From: JAXGPX01 sp040766745
GTDB lineage: Bacteria; Bacillota; Sulfobacillia; Fermentithermobacillales; Fermentithermobacillaceae
Assembly: GCA_040766745.1 (NCBI GenBank)
Contig: JAXGPX010000001.1
Coordinates: 558,001-622,000, forward strand
Length of the DNA: 64,000 bases
Reading direction: 5' to 3'
The notes beneath the pieces were generated by a model that saw only the letters and a list, made by a program, of their open reading frames with translations, had not been told where the DNA came from and did not search any database. Below are positions 25,722 through 34,610 of this stretch, piece by piece; within the stretch, counting starts at the first letter, position 1; each line of letters opens with the position of its first letter. The position numbers and the translations under genes were made by a program.

Positions 25722-26258
25722 TTAGAACTCAATGCCTTCTCTGGCCTGTACGCCTTTTGCATAGTGGTGTTTTACCTCTTTTACTTCAGAAACCATGTCA
25801 GCAATTTCCTGTATTTTCCCCGGGCAATATCTTCCGGTTAGGACAATATCCATATCTTTGGGTTTAGAAGATATCAGTTCGATAACTTTATCTGCTGAAA
25901 GGAGCCCGCATGCTACTGCTACACAGATCTCATCAAGCACCAGGAGTCCGTATTCCCCAGATTGAATGGCCACTTTAGCTCGTTCCAGCCCCTTTTGAGC
26001 AAGGGTTTTGTCAATTGAATCAGGATCTGAAAGATCAACAAACTCATCTCTGCCCCACTGTTCAATTTCAAGATCCGGCAAAAACTTGCCAGCAGCAATT
26101 CTTTCACCGTATACGTTGCCTTTCCCTTTCATGAACTGCAGAAAAAGTACTTTTCTGCCCCAGCCTATTTGTCTCAATGACAGGCCCAGGGCCGCCGTTG
26201 TCTTGCCCTTGCCATCGCCTGTGTAAACCATTACTAATCCCGTGGTTGTATTTGTCAA
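25722..26258 (-). CDS. cobO: Corrinoid adenosyltransferase, CobO/BtuR type
   Basis: Transfers the adenosyl group of ATP to reduced corrinoid to make adenosylcobalamin. The 178-residue protein has the P-loop YTGDGKGKTTAALGL near the N-terminus, FLQFMKGKGNVYGE and the LVLDEICVAVACGLL motif typical of the CobO/BtuR class. The TTG at 26258 sits 9 nt after GGAGG; earlier in-frame GTG and ATG codons overlap or precede that site. It heads the M14-M14-M42 run. A link between vitamin B12 and peptidases is not obvious. B12-dependent amino acid mutases or lyases elsewhere in the genome could explain it (inference). No cobalamin riboswitch is seen upstream. Confidence 0.93.
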   Translation of the reverse strand: MTNTTTGLVMVYTGDGKGKTTAALGLSLRQIGWGRKVLFLQFMKGKGNVYGERIAAGKFLPDLEIEQWGRDEFVDLSDPDSIDKTLAQKGLERAKVAIQSGEYGLLVLDEICVAVACGLLSADKVIELISSKPKDMDIVLTGRYCPGKIQEIADMVSEVKEVKHHYAKGVQAREGIEF

Positions 26259-26489
26259 AGTGCTGCACCTCCAGTTCAGCATCACTTCTGCTCTTCAAAA
26301 CAAATTTCCTGCCTGTACCGCCGTAAGTTGTTGTTGTCAATACAGCCAATCCCATGGTTCGTATTAGCCTGGTAGGTCAATCTTTCACTTCGAAAAAGAA
26401 GGAAATTCGACAGGCCACTAGAAATTGTACTTGAACAGGGCGTAACATAATTCGAGAATACTACTGTATATTCTTTGGAGGGCTTTCCC

Positions 26490-28940
26490 TTGGCTAAGAG
26501 GTATAAAATGCAAAAATCAATAAAAGATCAAGACGGCAAAAGGCCGGCAAGGTGGCCGTGGATATCAGTTTGCATGCTTGGAATACTGTTTGTTACATCT
26601 CTCGGGATATCCACATCGAAACCTACAGGCCACGGCTGGGCCCTTACATTCACCCTCTGGGTGGCAAGGAACATTGCTTCCATTGCAGGCAACCTTTCAA
26701 TGTACCTGTGCTTTCTCCTTGTCCTTACTTCCCTGATTAAGATAGCAAAGCCCCAGAGCCCTCTGCCAAAGCCTGTTTGGGGATTATGGGCCGTTCTGTT
26801 GTTCGGTACAGCTCTGTGGCACGACATAAAGATTCCATGGGAAAACACATTCGCAATGGCGAAAATGGGAGCTGGCGGCGGCCTGTTAGGAGCTTCATTG
26901 GATTGGTTTCTTCGGGTGGCCTTAGGCCGCGTTGGCGCATTACTCTTGATCGGCCTTGGTTTGTGGGTTGGGCTGGCGCTTTTGCTCAACAAATCAGGAT
27001 ATGCCCCCTTTTCTTTTATTTGGATGCTTTGCCTATCTGCCAGCCAAAAGATAAGGGCTTTCTTTGCAGACCTATTCAAGGCCCACGGGCCCCGTGAGGA
27101 AGATATCGAGTACGAAGCCATCCAGGCCTCAGCGCCTGGGCCTCTTTCTGAAAGATTTCGTGATACACCTGGACAGACTGAAACTCAATCTGAAGGCCAG
27201 TTGAGGCAGGAATCTGAAAGCAGTCTTGACAGCCAGGAAGCCAGCCCGTTCGCGGCTGCAGTGTCAGAAATCCGTGAACGCCTATCTAAGGTAAACAGCC
27301 CGCTGGAGCAAACCGCCGTTCCCGCTGAATCCGGCAAAAACTCTGAACCTGAAGAATTCACGCCTGTTAAGATGGAGCAACCTCTGCTTACCGACGACAT
27401 ATTTTATGACCTGCCTCCCCTCGACATACTCGTAAAGTCTGAACCTCAGCCACGTACACGAAGTTCACAAAGAATTGAAGAACGAGCCAGGACCATAGAA
27501 AAGACCCTGCTTTCTTTCGGAGTTGCAGCCAAAGTAGTCAATGTGTCCCAGGGGCCTGCAGTAACAAGATTCGAACTACAGCCTGGCCCAGGGGTCAAAG
27601 TAGCCAGCATAGTTAATTTGTCCCAGGATTTGGCCCTTGCGCTTGCAGCTCAAGATGTTCGAATGGAGGCCCCTATTCCAGGTAGATCGGCTGTAGGTAT
27701 TGAGGTGCCTAACAGAGACGTTTCAATGGTTCACTTAAGGGATCTATTTGAATCCAGAGAGTTCAAGAATACCCCTTCAACTCTAACAATTGCCCTTGGC
27801 AAAGATATTTCCGGCAAGTCTGTAGTAACCAGCCTGGACAAATGTGTTCACCTGCTCATTGCCGGGGCCACAGGCTCAGGGAAAAGTGTGTGTATTAACT
27901 CCATAATAGCCAGCATACTGTTTAAGGCCCGCCCTGACCAGGTAAAGCTGTTACTGGTTGACCCTAAGCGAGTAGAACTGTCTGCCTGGTCCCGTGTACC
28001 GCACCTGATCGCCCCTGTGGTGACTGACCCTAAGAAGGCCTCTTCTGCACTTAGGTGGGCAATCAAAGAAATGGAATCAAGGTATGAGAAGTTCACGAAA
28101 GTGGGCACCCGCGACATAGAACGGTACAATGAGATAGCCACGCCGCCTGGAAGTGTAAAACCCGCCCTGCCGTATATTGTTATCATAATTGATGAGCTTT
28201 CTGATCTTATGATGGTCGCTCCAGCAGAGGTGGAAGACTCGATTTTTAGGCTTGCCCAGATGGCAAGGGCATCAGGCATATACCTTGTGGTTGCTACCCA
28301 AAGGCCGTCTGTAGATGTGATTACAGGCACAATCAAGGCGAATATCCCCTCGAGAATCGCTTTTGCAGTTTCATCTCAAATTGACTCGAGAACAATCCTT
28401 GACATGGGCGGCGCAGAGAAACTCCTTGGCCGGGGAGACATGCTGTTCTTTCCGGTAGGAGCAGCCAAACCCTTGCGAGCCCAAGGCGCATATCTTTCAG
28501 AACGTGAGATCGATGAGATCGTATCGTTCACTTCGAACCAGGCCAAGCCGCAATTTGCCCCCGGGGTCTTGTCTGTTCCCGAATCTACTGTGCAAGAAGT
28601 AGAAATTCAGGAGGATCCACTGTTTCCTCAGGCACTTCGAATCGTAGTCGAAGCCAAGCAGGCATCGGTATCTCTTCTTCAGAGGCGGCTCCCTATAGGC
28701 TATTCAAGAGCTGCCAGGCTCGTTGACGCCATGGAACTAAAGGGCTTCGTAGGCCCGTATGAGGGGTCAAAACCCAGGGAAGTGAAACTGTCTATCAGTG
28801 ACTACTTGCGCCTTTTTGATGGGCAGGCCCAGGGTACCAGTCCAGGCAGTGAAACAGTTACAGGCCAAACCGGCAAGAACGATAAACCGCCAACAGGAAA
28901 CAGTGCCCACGTGCAGAATTCTACTTCAGGCAAACCTTAG
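26490..28940 (+). CDS. ftsK: DNA translocase FtsK/SpoIIIE
   Basis: Membrane-anchored hexameric motor that pumps chromosomal DNA during division or sporulation. The 816-residue protein has four hydrophobic segments in the first 170 residues and an acidic/Ser/Glu linker (about 190-320). The alpha/beta motor domain has Walker A GATGSGKSV near 460 and Walker B VIIIDELSDLMM near 565. A C-terminal winged-helix gamma domain (about 715-790, LLQRRLPIGYSRAARLVDAME) reads KOPS/SRS sites. TTG at 26490 follows GGAGGG by 7 nt; an ATG six codons later is an alternative. It could serve as FtsK or SpoIIIE; sequence alone does not decide. Confidence 0.94.
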   Translation: MAKRYKMQKSIKDQDGKRPARWPWISVCMLGILFVTSLGISTSKPTGHGWALTFTLWVARNIASIAGNLSMYLCFLLVLTSLIKIAKPQSPLPKPVWGLWAVLLFGTALWHDIKIPWENTFAMAKMGAGGGLLGASLDWFLRVALGRVGALLLIGLGLWVGLALLLNKSGYAPFSFIWMLCLSASQKIRAFFADLFKAHGPREEDIEYEAIQASAPGPLSERFRDTPGQTETQSEGQLRQESESSLDSQEASPFAAAVSEIRERLSKVNSPLEQTAVPAESGKNSEPEEFTPVKMEQPLLTDDIFYDLPPLDILVKSEPQPRTRSSQRIEERARTIEKTLLSFGVAAKVVNVSQGPAVTRFELQPGPGVKVASIVNLSQDLALALAAQDVRMEAPIPGRSAVGIEVPNRDVSMVHLRDLFESREFKNTPSTLTIALGKDISGKSVVTSLDKCVHLLIAGATGSGKSVCINSIIASILFKARPDQVKLLLVDPKRVELSAWSRVPHLIAPVVTDPKKASSALRWAIKEMESRYEKFTKVGTRDIERYNEIATPPGSVKPALPYIVIIIDELSDLMMVAPAEVEDSIFRLAQMARASGIYLVVATQRPSVDVITGTIKANIPSRIAFAVSSQIDSRTILDMGGAEKLLGRGDMLFFPVGAAKPLRAQGAYLSEREIDEIVSFTSNQAKPQFAPGVLSVPESTVQEVEIQEDPLFPQALRIVVEAKQASVSLLQRRLPIGYSRAARLVDAMELKGFVGPYEGSKPREVKLSISDYLRLFDGQAQGTSPGSETVTGQTGKNDKPPTGNSAHVQNSTSGKP

Positions 28941-30256
28941 TCGCCCATGAGCCTGGCGATATACCCGGTAGGGCTGACTAATCTCAACTCGCCATAGAAA
29001 GGGGTAGCCGAATCCCACAAGGCCTGGAACAGTTCTTGTTCTGTTGCATCTGGCTTTACTTGAAGGCCGAGGGCAGCAAGTCCGGCCATATAGGCTGTGG
29101 ACCAACTAAGCCCTCCTGCACCGTAGTAAGTATATTGTCCAGGGCCTGAAACAGTGGGAACCGTAATGTAATCTGCAGGTATCGCAATAGCCTGGCCTGA
29201 ACCGGCAAGAGTCACCTTGAGCCATTCTTCGAAATTCACATAATCTTTATACAAGTAGCCGGTGTATACAAATGTGTTTATTGCCTCAGCCTGAAGTGAA
29301 TCCAACCCTGTTTCTTCAGTGAGAAATGCGTTCAGAAGCTTTCCTGCATCATCCCATGTGCTTGCGCCCTGTGTTTGCAGTTTCTCTGCAACTTGCCGTT
29401 TGGCCCTTGACCAGGACCAGAGTTCATAGTTTGCCGGGTCATCCCGGTCCTTCTCAGGCGGGCATCCTGTTGCGGTAAAGGCCAGGCCAGGCATACCCGG
29501 GTATATTACGATAATACCTTCTTGCCTTGCCCTATCTATTGCTTGAGACCAATCTTTTGCCCCGCCTGTATTAGCTGCTACATCTGATTGGTCCAGCCCG
29601 TGGGCAACGGCCACAATCCGTATTTTGCCCTCTTTTGGAAGAGTGTTCTGAAGTTCAAGTATTTGGCCCATAGCCTCTGCATACCTTGCATAAGGCTCCA
29701 TATCGTCAGGTACTGCAAAGTAATAAAGATTTGCTTCAGGAGCGACCCCGTTTTTGCCGGCTAGTATTCCTGCAACAGCTGCCCCAAGGAAATGGGTGTT
29801 GCCCATTTTGGCATGTTCCGGCGACACTTCGATGTAGTTAAGGTTGCCCTGAAATGCTTCATGTTCCCTTAGAATTGGCTTATCTATTACGGCCACAGAT
29901 ATCCCTTTGCCTGTTATGCCCTTCTCTGAAAGCAAGCTCAATCCGAGCCCCATGTACTTGCCCTTTTCTAGAATACGTGCAGGCAAATCCGTATCGGGCA
30001 TTCTGTCTCCCTGTGGCCATTTGGTAGCCATATCGAAGGTGAAAGTGTAGAATACACCTTCTTGATCCTTGAAGTTCTGCTGTAATAGGTCCGCCCCTCT
30101 GAAGTCGGCAAAACGGTTTGATCTGATAACAGGCGCTGGAACGTCTGCAAAAGGATCATTTTGCCCTGGAACCCCAATGCCTGCATAGATGAGAATACCA
30201 ACCAGAGAGCCAAGAACCATAGCAGCCACAAGCAGCAGTATTACAAATTTTCTCAA
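28937..30256 (-). CDS. Divergent membrane-anchored subtilase-like (S8) protein
   Basis: A 439-residue protein with an N-terminal membrane segment (about 4-27) and the rest predicted outside. It has a recognisable S8 triad in weakened motifs: Asp125 in VAVIDKPI, His155 in GNTHFLGAAVAGILAG, and Ser384 in GGLSWSTAYMAGLAAL, normally GTSMATPHVAG. Where subtilases have the oxyanion-hole Asn (AAAGN) this one reads IIVIYPGMPG, so that Asn appears to be lost. It may be a slow or specialised protease, or a non-catalytic binding protein. The start is a TTG 8 nt after GGGGG. Its end overlaps the ftsK end by 4 nt (convergent). Confidence 0.8.
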   Translation of the reverse strand: MRKFVILLLVAAMVLGSLVGILIYAGIGVPGQNDPFADVPAPVIRSNRFADFRGADLLQQNFKDQEGVFYTFTFDMATKWPQGDRMPDTDLPARILEKGKYMGLGLSLLSEKGITGKGISVAVIDKPILREHEAFQGNLNYIEVSPEHAKMGNTHFLGAAVAGILAGKNGVAPEANLYYFAVPDDMEPYARYAEAMGQILELQNTLPKEGKIRIVAVAHGLDQSDVAANTGGAKDWSQAIDRARQEGIIVIYPGMPGLAFTATGCPPEKDRDDPANYELWSWSRAKRQVAEKLQTQGASTWDDAGKLLNAFLTEETGLDSLQAEAINTFVYTGYLYKDYVNFEEWLKVTLAGSGQAIAIPADYITVPTVSGPGQYTYYGAGGLSWSTAYMAGLAALGLQVKPDATEQELFQALWDSATPFYGELRLVSPTGYIARLMGD

Positions 30257-30426
30257 GGATATACCCCCGGACGAAAGTATAACATCATTTTCACTTGGCC
30301 GGAACCTGAAAACTAAGGCATTATGCCGCCCCGGCCCTCCAGGCTATTTTACTATGCAGGTACTGCTAATTAAAGGAATTATGCAGTAATACATAGAACT
30401 CTGGAGCATCGAAGGGAGGCGGAAAT

Positions 30427-31812
30427 TTGGCAAAAACCATGGGAGATAGAATTAGAGCAGCCCTAAAGCATTCGTCAGCAGAGTATTGCGAAATACGGGT
30501 CGAAGAAACCCTGGAAACCTCTATCTCTTTCCGCGGCAGGAACATAGACAGAGTGTCCCAGAGTGTGGTACTTGGCGGAAATGTAAGGGCCCTCAAAAAC
30601 GGGGGTTGGGGATTTGTCTCCTTCAACAGCCTCCAAGGCCTGGAGAAAAAGGTTGAAGAAGCGTCAGCTCAAGCACACATGCTAGGCGACAGACTTAAGA
30701 AGGAAATCAAGCTGTACCCTGTCGCCCCTGTTGAAGACTGTGTTGAAAGCGATTTCAAGAATCCTGCATTCAGTGTTCCGCTTGCGCGCAAAGTAGGCAT
30801 TCTTGAGGCCTACAATAGGCTGGTGCTTGAGTCACCTGAGATTACTTCATCGTTTGTTCGGTATTTCGACAGGCAGACTAGGGCCTATTTTGCCAATTCA
30901 GAAGGCACATACATAACCCAGGAGAAAATGGACCTAGGCGGCGGTATTACGGCTATTGCCGCAAAAAACGGGCTAACTACCCAGGACAGCGTATTCTTTG
31001 GATCTAACAATGATTTTGATATTGCACTGAACAAAGAGGACAAGGTGCGTCAGGCAGCAGCGAGAGCCAGAGAACTCTTGTATGCCCCTGTAATTAGGGC
31101 CGGGGAGTATACGGTAATACTGGATCCTGATATGGCAGGCCTTTTTGCCCATGAAGCCTTTGGACACCTTAGCGAATCTGATGACCTCGACGAAGACGAG
31201 CGGATGAAGGACTTGATGAAAATCGGAACCCGCTACGGCAGCCAAGAACTTAACATCTTTGACAGTGGAATCGAAGGAGGAAACCGTGGCGAAGCAAAAT
31301 ACGATGACGAAGGCGTTCCTATGGGCAAAACTTACCTTATTAAGGACGGTGTTATTGCGGGACACCTCCATTCAAGGGAAAGCGCCTGGAAGATGCAAGA
31401 GAAACCAACAGGAAACGCCCGGGCCCTAAACTATGCCTTCCCCCCTATCGTCAGAATGCGAACTACATGTATAGGCCCGGGAAAGCACAGCCTTGGCCAA
31501 ATGATGAAAGATATTTCCCTTGGTGTATACGTCAAAGGCGGATACGGAGGCCAAACCAACGGCGAGATGTTCACTTTTGCAGCTTCATGCGGTTACATGA
31601 TCCGGCAAGGAGCCATTGCTGAACCGGTAAGAGATGTTAACCTAACCGGTAATGTATTTACCACTCTGCGAAACATAGACATGATAGGTAATGACTTTAG
31701 TTACCAGAATTCGCCGGGAGGCTGCGGAAAGGGCGGGCAGAGCCCTCTTCCGACAGCCGGGGGAAGCCCCCATATAAGAGTGCAGAAGGTCATTGTCGGA
31801 GGTGACAAATGA
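30427..31812 (+). CDS. tldD: TldD-family metalloprotease subunit
   Basis: Catalytic half of the TldD/TldE heterodimer, a zinc protease that degrades unfolded peptides and matures some modified peptides. The 461-residue protein holds the HExxxH zinc motif in FAHEAFGHLSE and the C-terminal GNVFTTLRNIDMIG and PGGCGKGGQSPLPTAGGSP region of TldD. The start is a TTG after GGGAGGCGG. The last 4 nt overlap the start of tldE, so the two are coupled. No peptide-natural-product genes are nearby, so a general peptidase role is likelier. Confidence 0.94.
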   Translation: MAKTMGDRIRAALKHSSAEYCEIRVEETLETSISFRGRNIDRVSQSVVLGGNVRALKNGGWGFVSFNSLQGLEKKVEEASAQAHMLGDRLKKEIKLYPVAPVEDCVESDFKNPAFSVPLARKVGILEAYNRLVLESPEITSSFVRYFDRQTRAYFANSEGTYITQEKMDLGGGITAIAAKNGLTTQDSVFFGSNNDFDIALNKEDKVRQAAARARELLYAPVIRAGEYTVILDPDMAGLFAHEAFGHLSESDDLDEDERMKDLMKIGTRYGSQELNIFDSGIEGGNRGEAKYDDEGVPMGKTYLIKDGVIAGHLHSRESAWKMQEKPTGNARALNYAFPPIVRMRTTCIGPGKHSLGQMMKDISLGVYVKGGYGGQTNGEMFTFAASCGYMIRQGAIAEPVRDVNLTGNVFTTLRNIDMIGNDFSYQNSPGGCGKGGQSPLPTAGGSPHIRVQKVIVGGDK

Positions 31813-33089
31813 TGATAATTTCACAGAGCCTGACGAAAGGGCTAGAAGCATGCCTGATTACCAGATGGTCGGAGTCTACTGAAGTCTCATTCAGGTTCAA
31901 CAGGCTAAGGAACATTGCCAACACCGAGAACGTATCCCATACACTTCAGGTAATCAAAGACGGCAAAACCGGAGTGCTGAACATTGCTGGATTTGAACCT
32001 GCCCAAGAGCATCTGGATAAGGTCGTGGAACTATCGGAATTTGGATCCCCTGTTAACTATTCATTTCCTCAACCTGAGCAACCTCCAAATCCTGAAATGT
32101 ACCATCAAGACGTGGTTGACCTGGGGCTTGATACTATGATCGATCGCGGTTCAGAACTTGTAGAATTCTTAAGGGCCCTTGACCCTGCAATCAACGCAAG
32201 CTGCTCAATTGCCAAGAGCCATTACAAGAAAGCTATACATAACACAAAAGGGCTTTCAGCATCCTGGAGCAAGACAGTTGTCGAAACCGTAGTAGGAGTT
32301 GAACTGGCACAAGGCCAGAACCTGATAAGCATATACGATTGGTATGTCTCAACCGGGCTCGATTGCAATCTTGACCAGATGAAGGCGGGTATTGAAAGAG
32401 ATTTCAATCTTTCGAAAAAACCGGTGGACATTGAGCCAGGCAGCTATCATGTGGTATTCACACCAAGCGCATTTGCCGACCTTATACACCCTATAGTTGC
32501 GTGCCTTGACGGCAAGTCAGTGGTAAGGGGAATTAGCCCCTTAAGAGGCCGCCTAGGAGAAAAAGTGTTCTCCGATAAACTCACCATAGTCGAAGATGGT
32601 ACTCTGAAAAACGGTGTGGGCAGCGCCCTATACGATGACCAGGGCGTAAGGTGTCAGAGGACCTTCTTAGTCAATGCAGGTGTTCTCAGCGAATACCTCC
32701 TGGACCTGGAATCGGCAAAGGCCCTTAATAGAAGGCCCACCGGTACAGGAAGAATATCTTCTATCTCCCCTAATAACTTGCTCGTCCTTCCTGGAGATAC
32801 GCCCTCCTCCAAGATGGTAAGCGGCATGGAGAAAGGAATCATCATAAAAGAAACAATGGGGGCATGGGCCGGAAACCCGTACAGCGGCCAGGTTACAGGC
32901 AACATCTCCCTTGGTTTCCTTGTTGAAAACGGAAAGCCTGTAGGCAGAATAAAAGACTGCATGTTCTCGGTAAACATATTCAGGGATCTTCAACACAACC
33001 TATTAGGCTTAAGCCAGGAAACCCAATCTAAGGGGTATATACTGCCCTATGCCCTACTGTCAGATGTGTCAATATCAACCAAACACTAG
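31809..33089 (+). CDS. tldE: TldE/PmbA-family subunit
   Basis: Non-catalytic partner of TldD that shapes the peptide channel. The 426-residue product has the PmbA fold features LRGRLGEKVFSDKLTIVEDG, YDDQGVRCQRTFLVNAGVL and the C-terminal VTGNISLGFLVENGK. It lacks the HExxxH motif, as expected for this subunit. Its ATG overlaps the tldD stop (ATGA). A bidirectional terminator follows. Confidence 0.92.
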   Translation: MMIISQSLTKGLEACLITRWSESTEVSFRFNRLRNIANTENVSHTLQVIKDGKTGVLNIAGFEPAQEHLDKVVELSEFGSPVNYSFPQPEQPPNPEMYHQDVVDLGLDTMIDRGSELVEFLRALDPAINASCSIAKSHYKKAIHNTKGLSASWSKTVVETVVGVELAQGQNLISIYDWYVSTGLDCNLDQMKAGIERDFNLSKKPVDIEPGSYHVVFTPSAFADLIHPIVACLDGKSVVRGISPLRGRLGEKVFSDKLTIVEDGTLKNGVGSALYDDQGVRCQRTFLVNAGVLSEYLLDLESAKALNRRPTGTGRISSISPNNLLVLPGDTPSSKMVSGMEKGIIIKETMGAWAGNPYSGQVTGNISLGFLVENGKPVGRIKDCMFSVNIFRDLQHNLLGLSQETQSKGYILPYALLSDVSISTKH

Positions 33090-33094
33090 CAATC

Positions 33095-33139
33095 AAAGGC
33101 CCCTGCCCACGCCGATCACCTGGTGGCCAAGGGGCCTTT
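33095..33139. terminator. Bidirectional terminator between tldE and the L,D-transpeptidase gene
   Basis: AAAGGCCCCT/AGGGGCCTTT, a perfect 10-bp stem with A-rich and T-rich flanks suited to both directions. It overlaps the 3' end of the convergent L,D-transpeptidase gene. Confidence 0.75.
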
Positions 33140-33607
33140 GTCAATAACGTCACCTGATTCTGCCAGCCTCATTGCGGCCTTCAAGGGATACCTTGCCCGG
33201 GGGTTCTTCCTGTACCGGTAGCCACCGTAGTCTCCTTGAATATCTACCGGTGTACCCAGAACCACAAGGGGATATATAACCTCCACATCAGCATTGTGCA
33301 TTCTGATGCATCCGTTGGAGACATAGTGGCCAATACTCCAGGGAGCATTGGTACCATGAATCCCATAAGTCCCCCACGGCACGTCAAGCCCCATCCATCT
33401 CGAGCCAAGAACTTCCCACCAGGGATTAGGGTCTTTCTCAACAACATGCCAATTCCCGGCAGGAGTCGGAGTAGATGGTTTTCCAAGCCCTAATGGGTAA
33501 GGGCCGTACACCCGGCCCGAGTAGTAGAACGTAAGAAGCCTAGATGGTATGTCGATGACTATTCTCCCCAGATTGGGAGCGTATGACCAAGTCTGCGGAC
33601 GATACAT
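33116..33607 (-). CDS. L,D-transpeptidase (YkuD domain)
   Basis: Cross-links or modifies peptidoglycan stem peptides through a catalytic Cys. The 163 residues are essentially one YkuD domain with the active site His94-x-x-x-SNGC100IRM, plus HGTNAPWSIG before it. There is no signal peptide or membrane helix, unlike most exported members. B. subtilis YkuD is similar in length and also lacks a classical signal, so a spore or cell-wall role is possible. GGGGGAG lies close upstream of the ATG and supports this start. Confidence 0.9.
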   Translation of the reverse strand: MYRPQTWSYAPNLGRIVIDIPSRLLTFYYSGRVYGPYPLGLGKPSTPTPAGNWHVVEKDPNPWWEVLGSRWMGLDVPWGTYGIHGTNAPWSIGHYVSNGCIRMHNADVEVIYPLVVLGTPVDIQGDYGGYRYRKNPRARYPLKAAMRLAESGDVIDKGPLATR

Positions 33608-33707
33608 TGCTCTCCCCCAAACGGCGTTAATAACGCACGGATTTGTCTCTTTCCATGCTATGCCCAGGGGCCGGCCACTGGTTACACATGTGGAGGCCAG
33701 ATAGTAT

Positions 33708-34553
33708 CTAGGGCCGGAGCAAGTAAATCAGCGATACTACCCCTACTGCCCAGCAGTAATAAGAGAACTTTGACAATTCTCCTTTACGTACAGTCTTAAA
33801 CAAGAAACTCAATGCGAAAAGCCCTGTTAGAAACGAAACCCCCGCCCCTATCAGGCCGATTACCGAGATTGGAGAAACATGGGCAGCAAGGGCAGACCTG
33901 ACATCTAAGAGCCCTGCGCCTAACACAGCCGGCAAAGACAGCAAGAAAGAAAACCGGGCAGCATCTTCTCGGGACATGCCTGATAAAAGCCCTGAAGTTA
34001 TAGTCGTCCCAGATCGTGATATACCGGGAATAATTGCAATCGCCTGGGAAATGCCTACTACCATAGACCTTGGAAAGGTCACAGTATCAAGGGCAGGCTG
34101 TGCGGATTTAGGGCCTTGTGAGGTATTACGGCTCTGAAACCCTTTGGCTGCCTTGGGCCTTGAAAACTGAAGGAAGCAACCTGTTATGATCAATCCTATG
34201 GACGCAACTATACCGGAAGAGAACGAAGCCTCAATCTTCTTTTCAAACAGCACCCCAATTACTCCTGCAGGAACCGAAGCAGCAATAACATAGCCGGCAA
34301 TGGCCAGGGACCTTCGCCTGTCTTCTGGCGATGCTGGGGCAAATACCCCTTTTACAAGCCAGAAAATCTCTTTATGCAGCATTGCGATAGTTGCCATTGC
34401 AGTTCCCATGTGAACCCATATGCTAAATGCCAGTCCTGGGCTTGGTAATCCCAGAAATTTCGCCCCAAGGGTCAAATGGCCTGAACTGGAAACCGGCAGA
34501 AACTCGGTAAAGCCCTGCACAACGCTTAGGATAACCGCCTGCCATACACTCAC
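33708..34553 (-). CDS. uppP: Undecaprenyl-diphosphatase (BacA type)
   Basis: Dephosphorylates undecaprenyl diphosphate to recycle the lipid carrier for cell wall synthesis. The 281-residue membrane protein carries both signature regions, QGFTEFLPVSSSGHL near the N-terminus and PGISRSGTTI in the second half, and about eight hydrophobic segments. I use the GTG that gives an N-terminus beginning SVWQAVILS, as in the family. A TTG five codons upstream is the alternative; neither has a strong ribosome-binding site. Confidence 0.94.
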   Translation of the reverse strand: MSVWQAVILSVVQGFTEFLPVSSSGHLTLGAKFLGLPSPGLAFSIWVHMGTAMATIAMLHKEIFWLVKGVFAPASPEDRRRSLAIAGYVIAASVPAGVIGVLFEKKIEASFSSGIVASIGLIITGCFLQFSRPKAAKGFQSRNTSQGPKSAQPALDTVTFPRSMVVGISQAIAIIPGISRSGTTITSGLLSGMSREDAARFSFLLSLPAVLGAGLLDVRSALAAHVSPISVIGLIGAGVSFLTGLFALSFLFKTVRKGELSKFSYYCWAVGVVSLIYLLRP

Positions 34554-34610
34554 TTGATCACATCCCAAATCGCATCAAAATACCAGTTGCTCACAACACA
34601 TATGAGCTCG

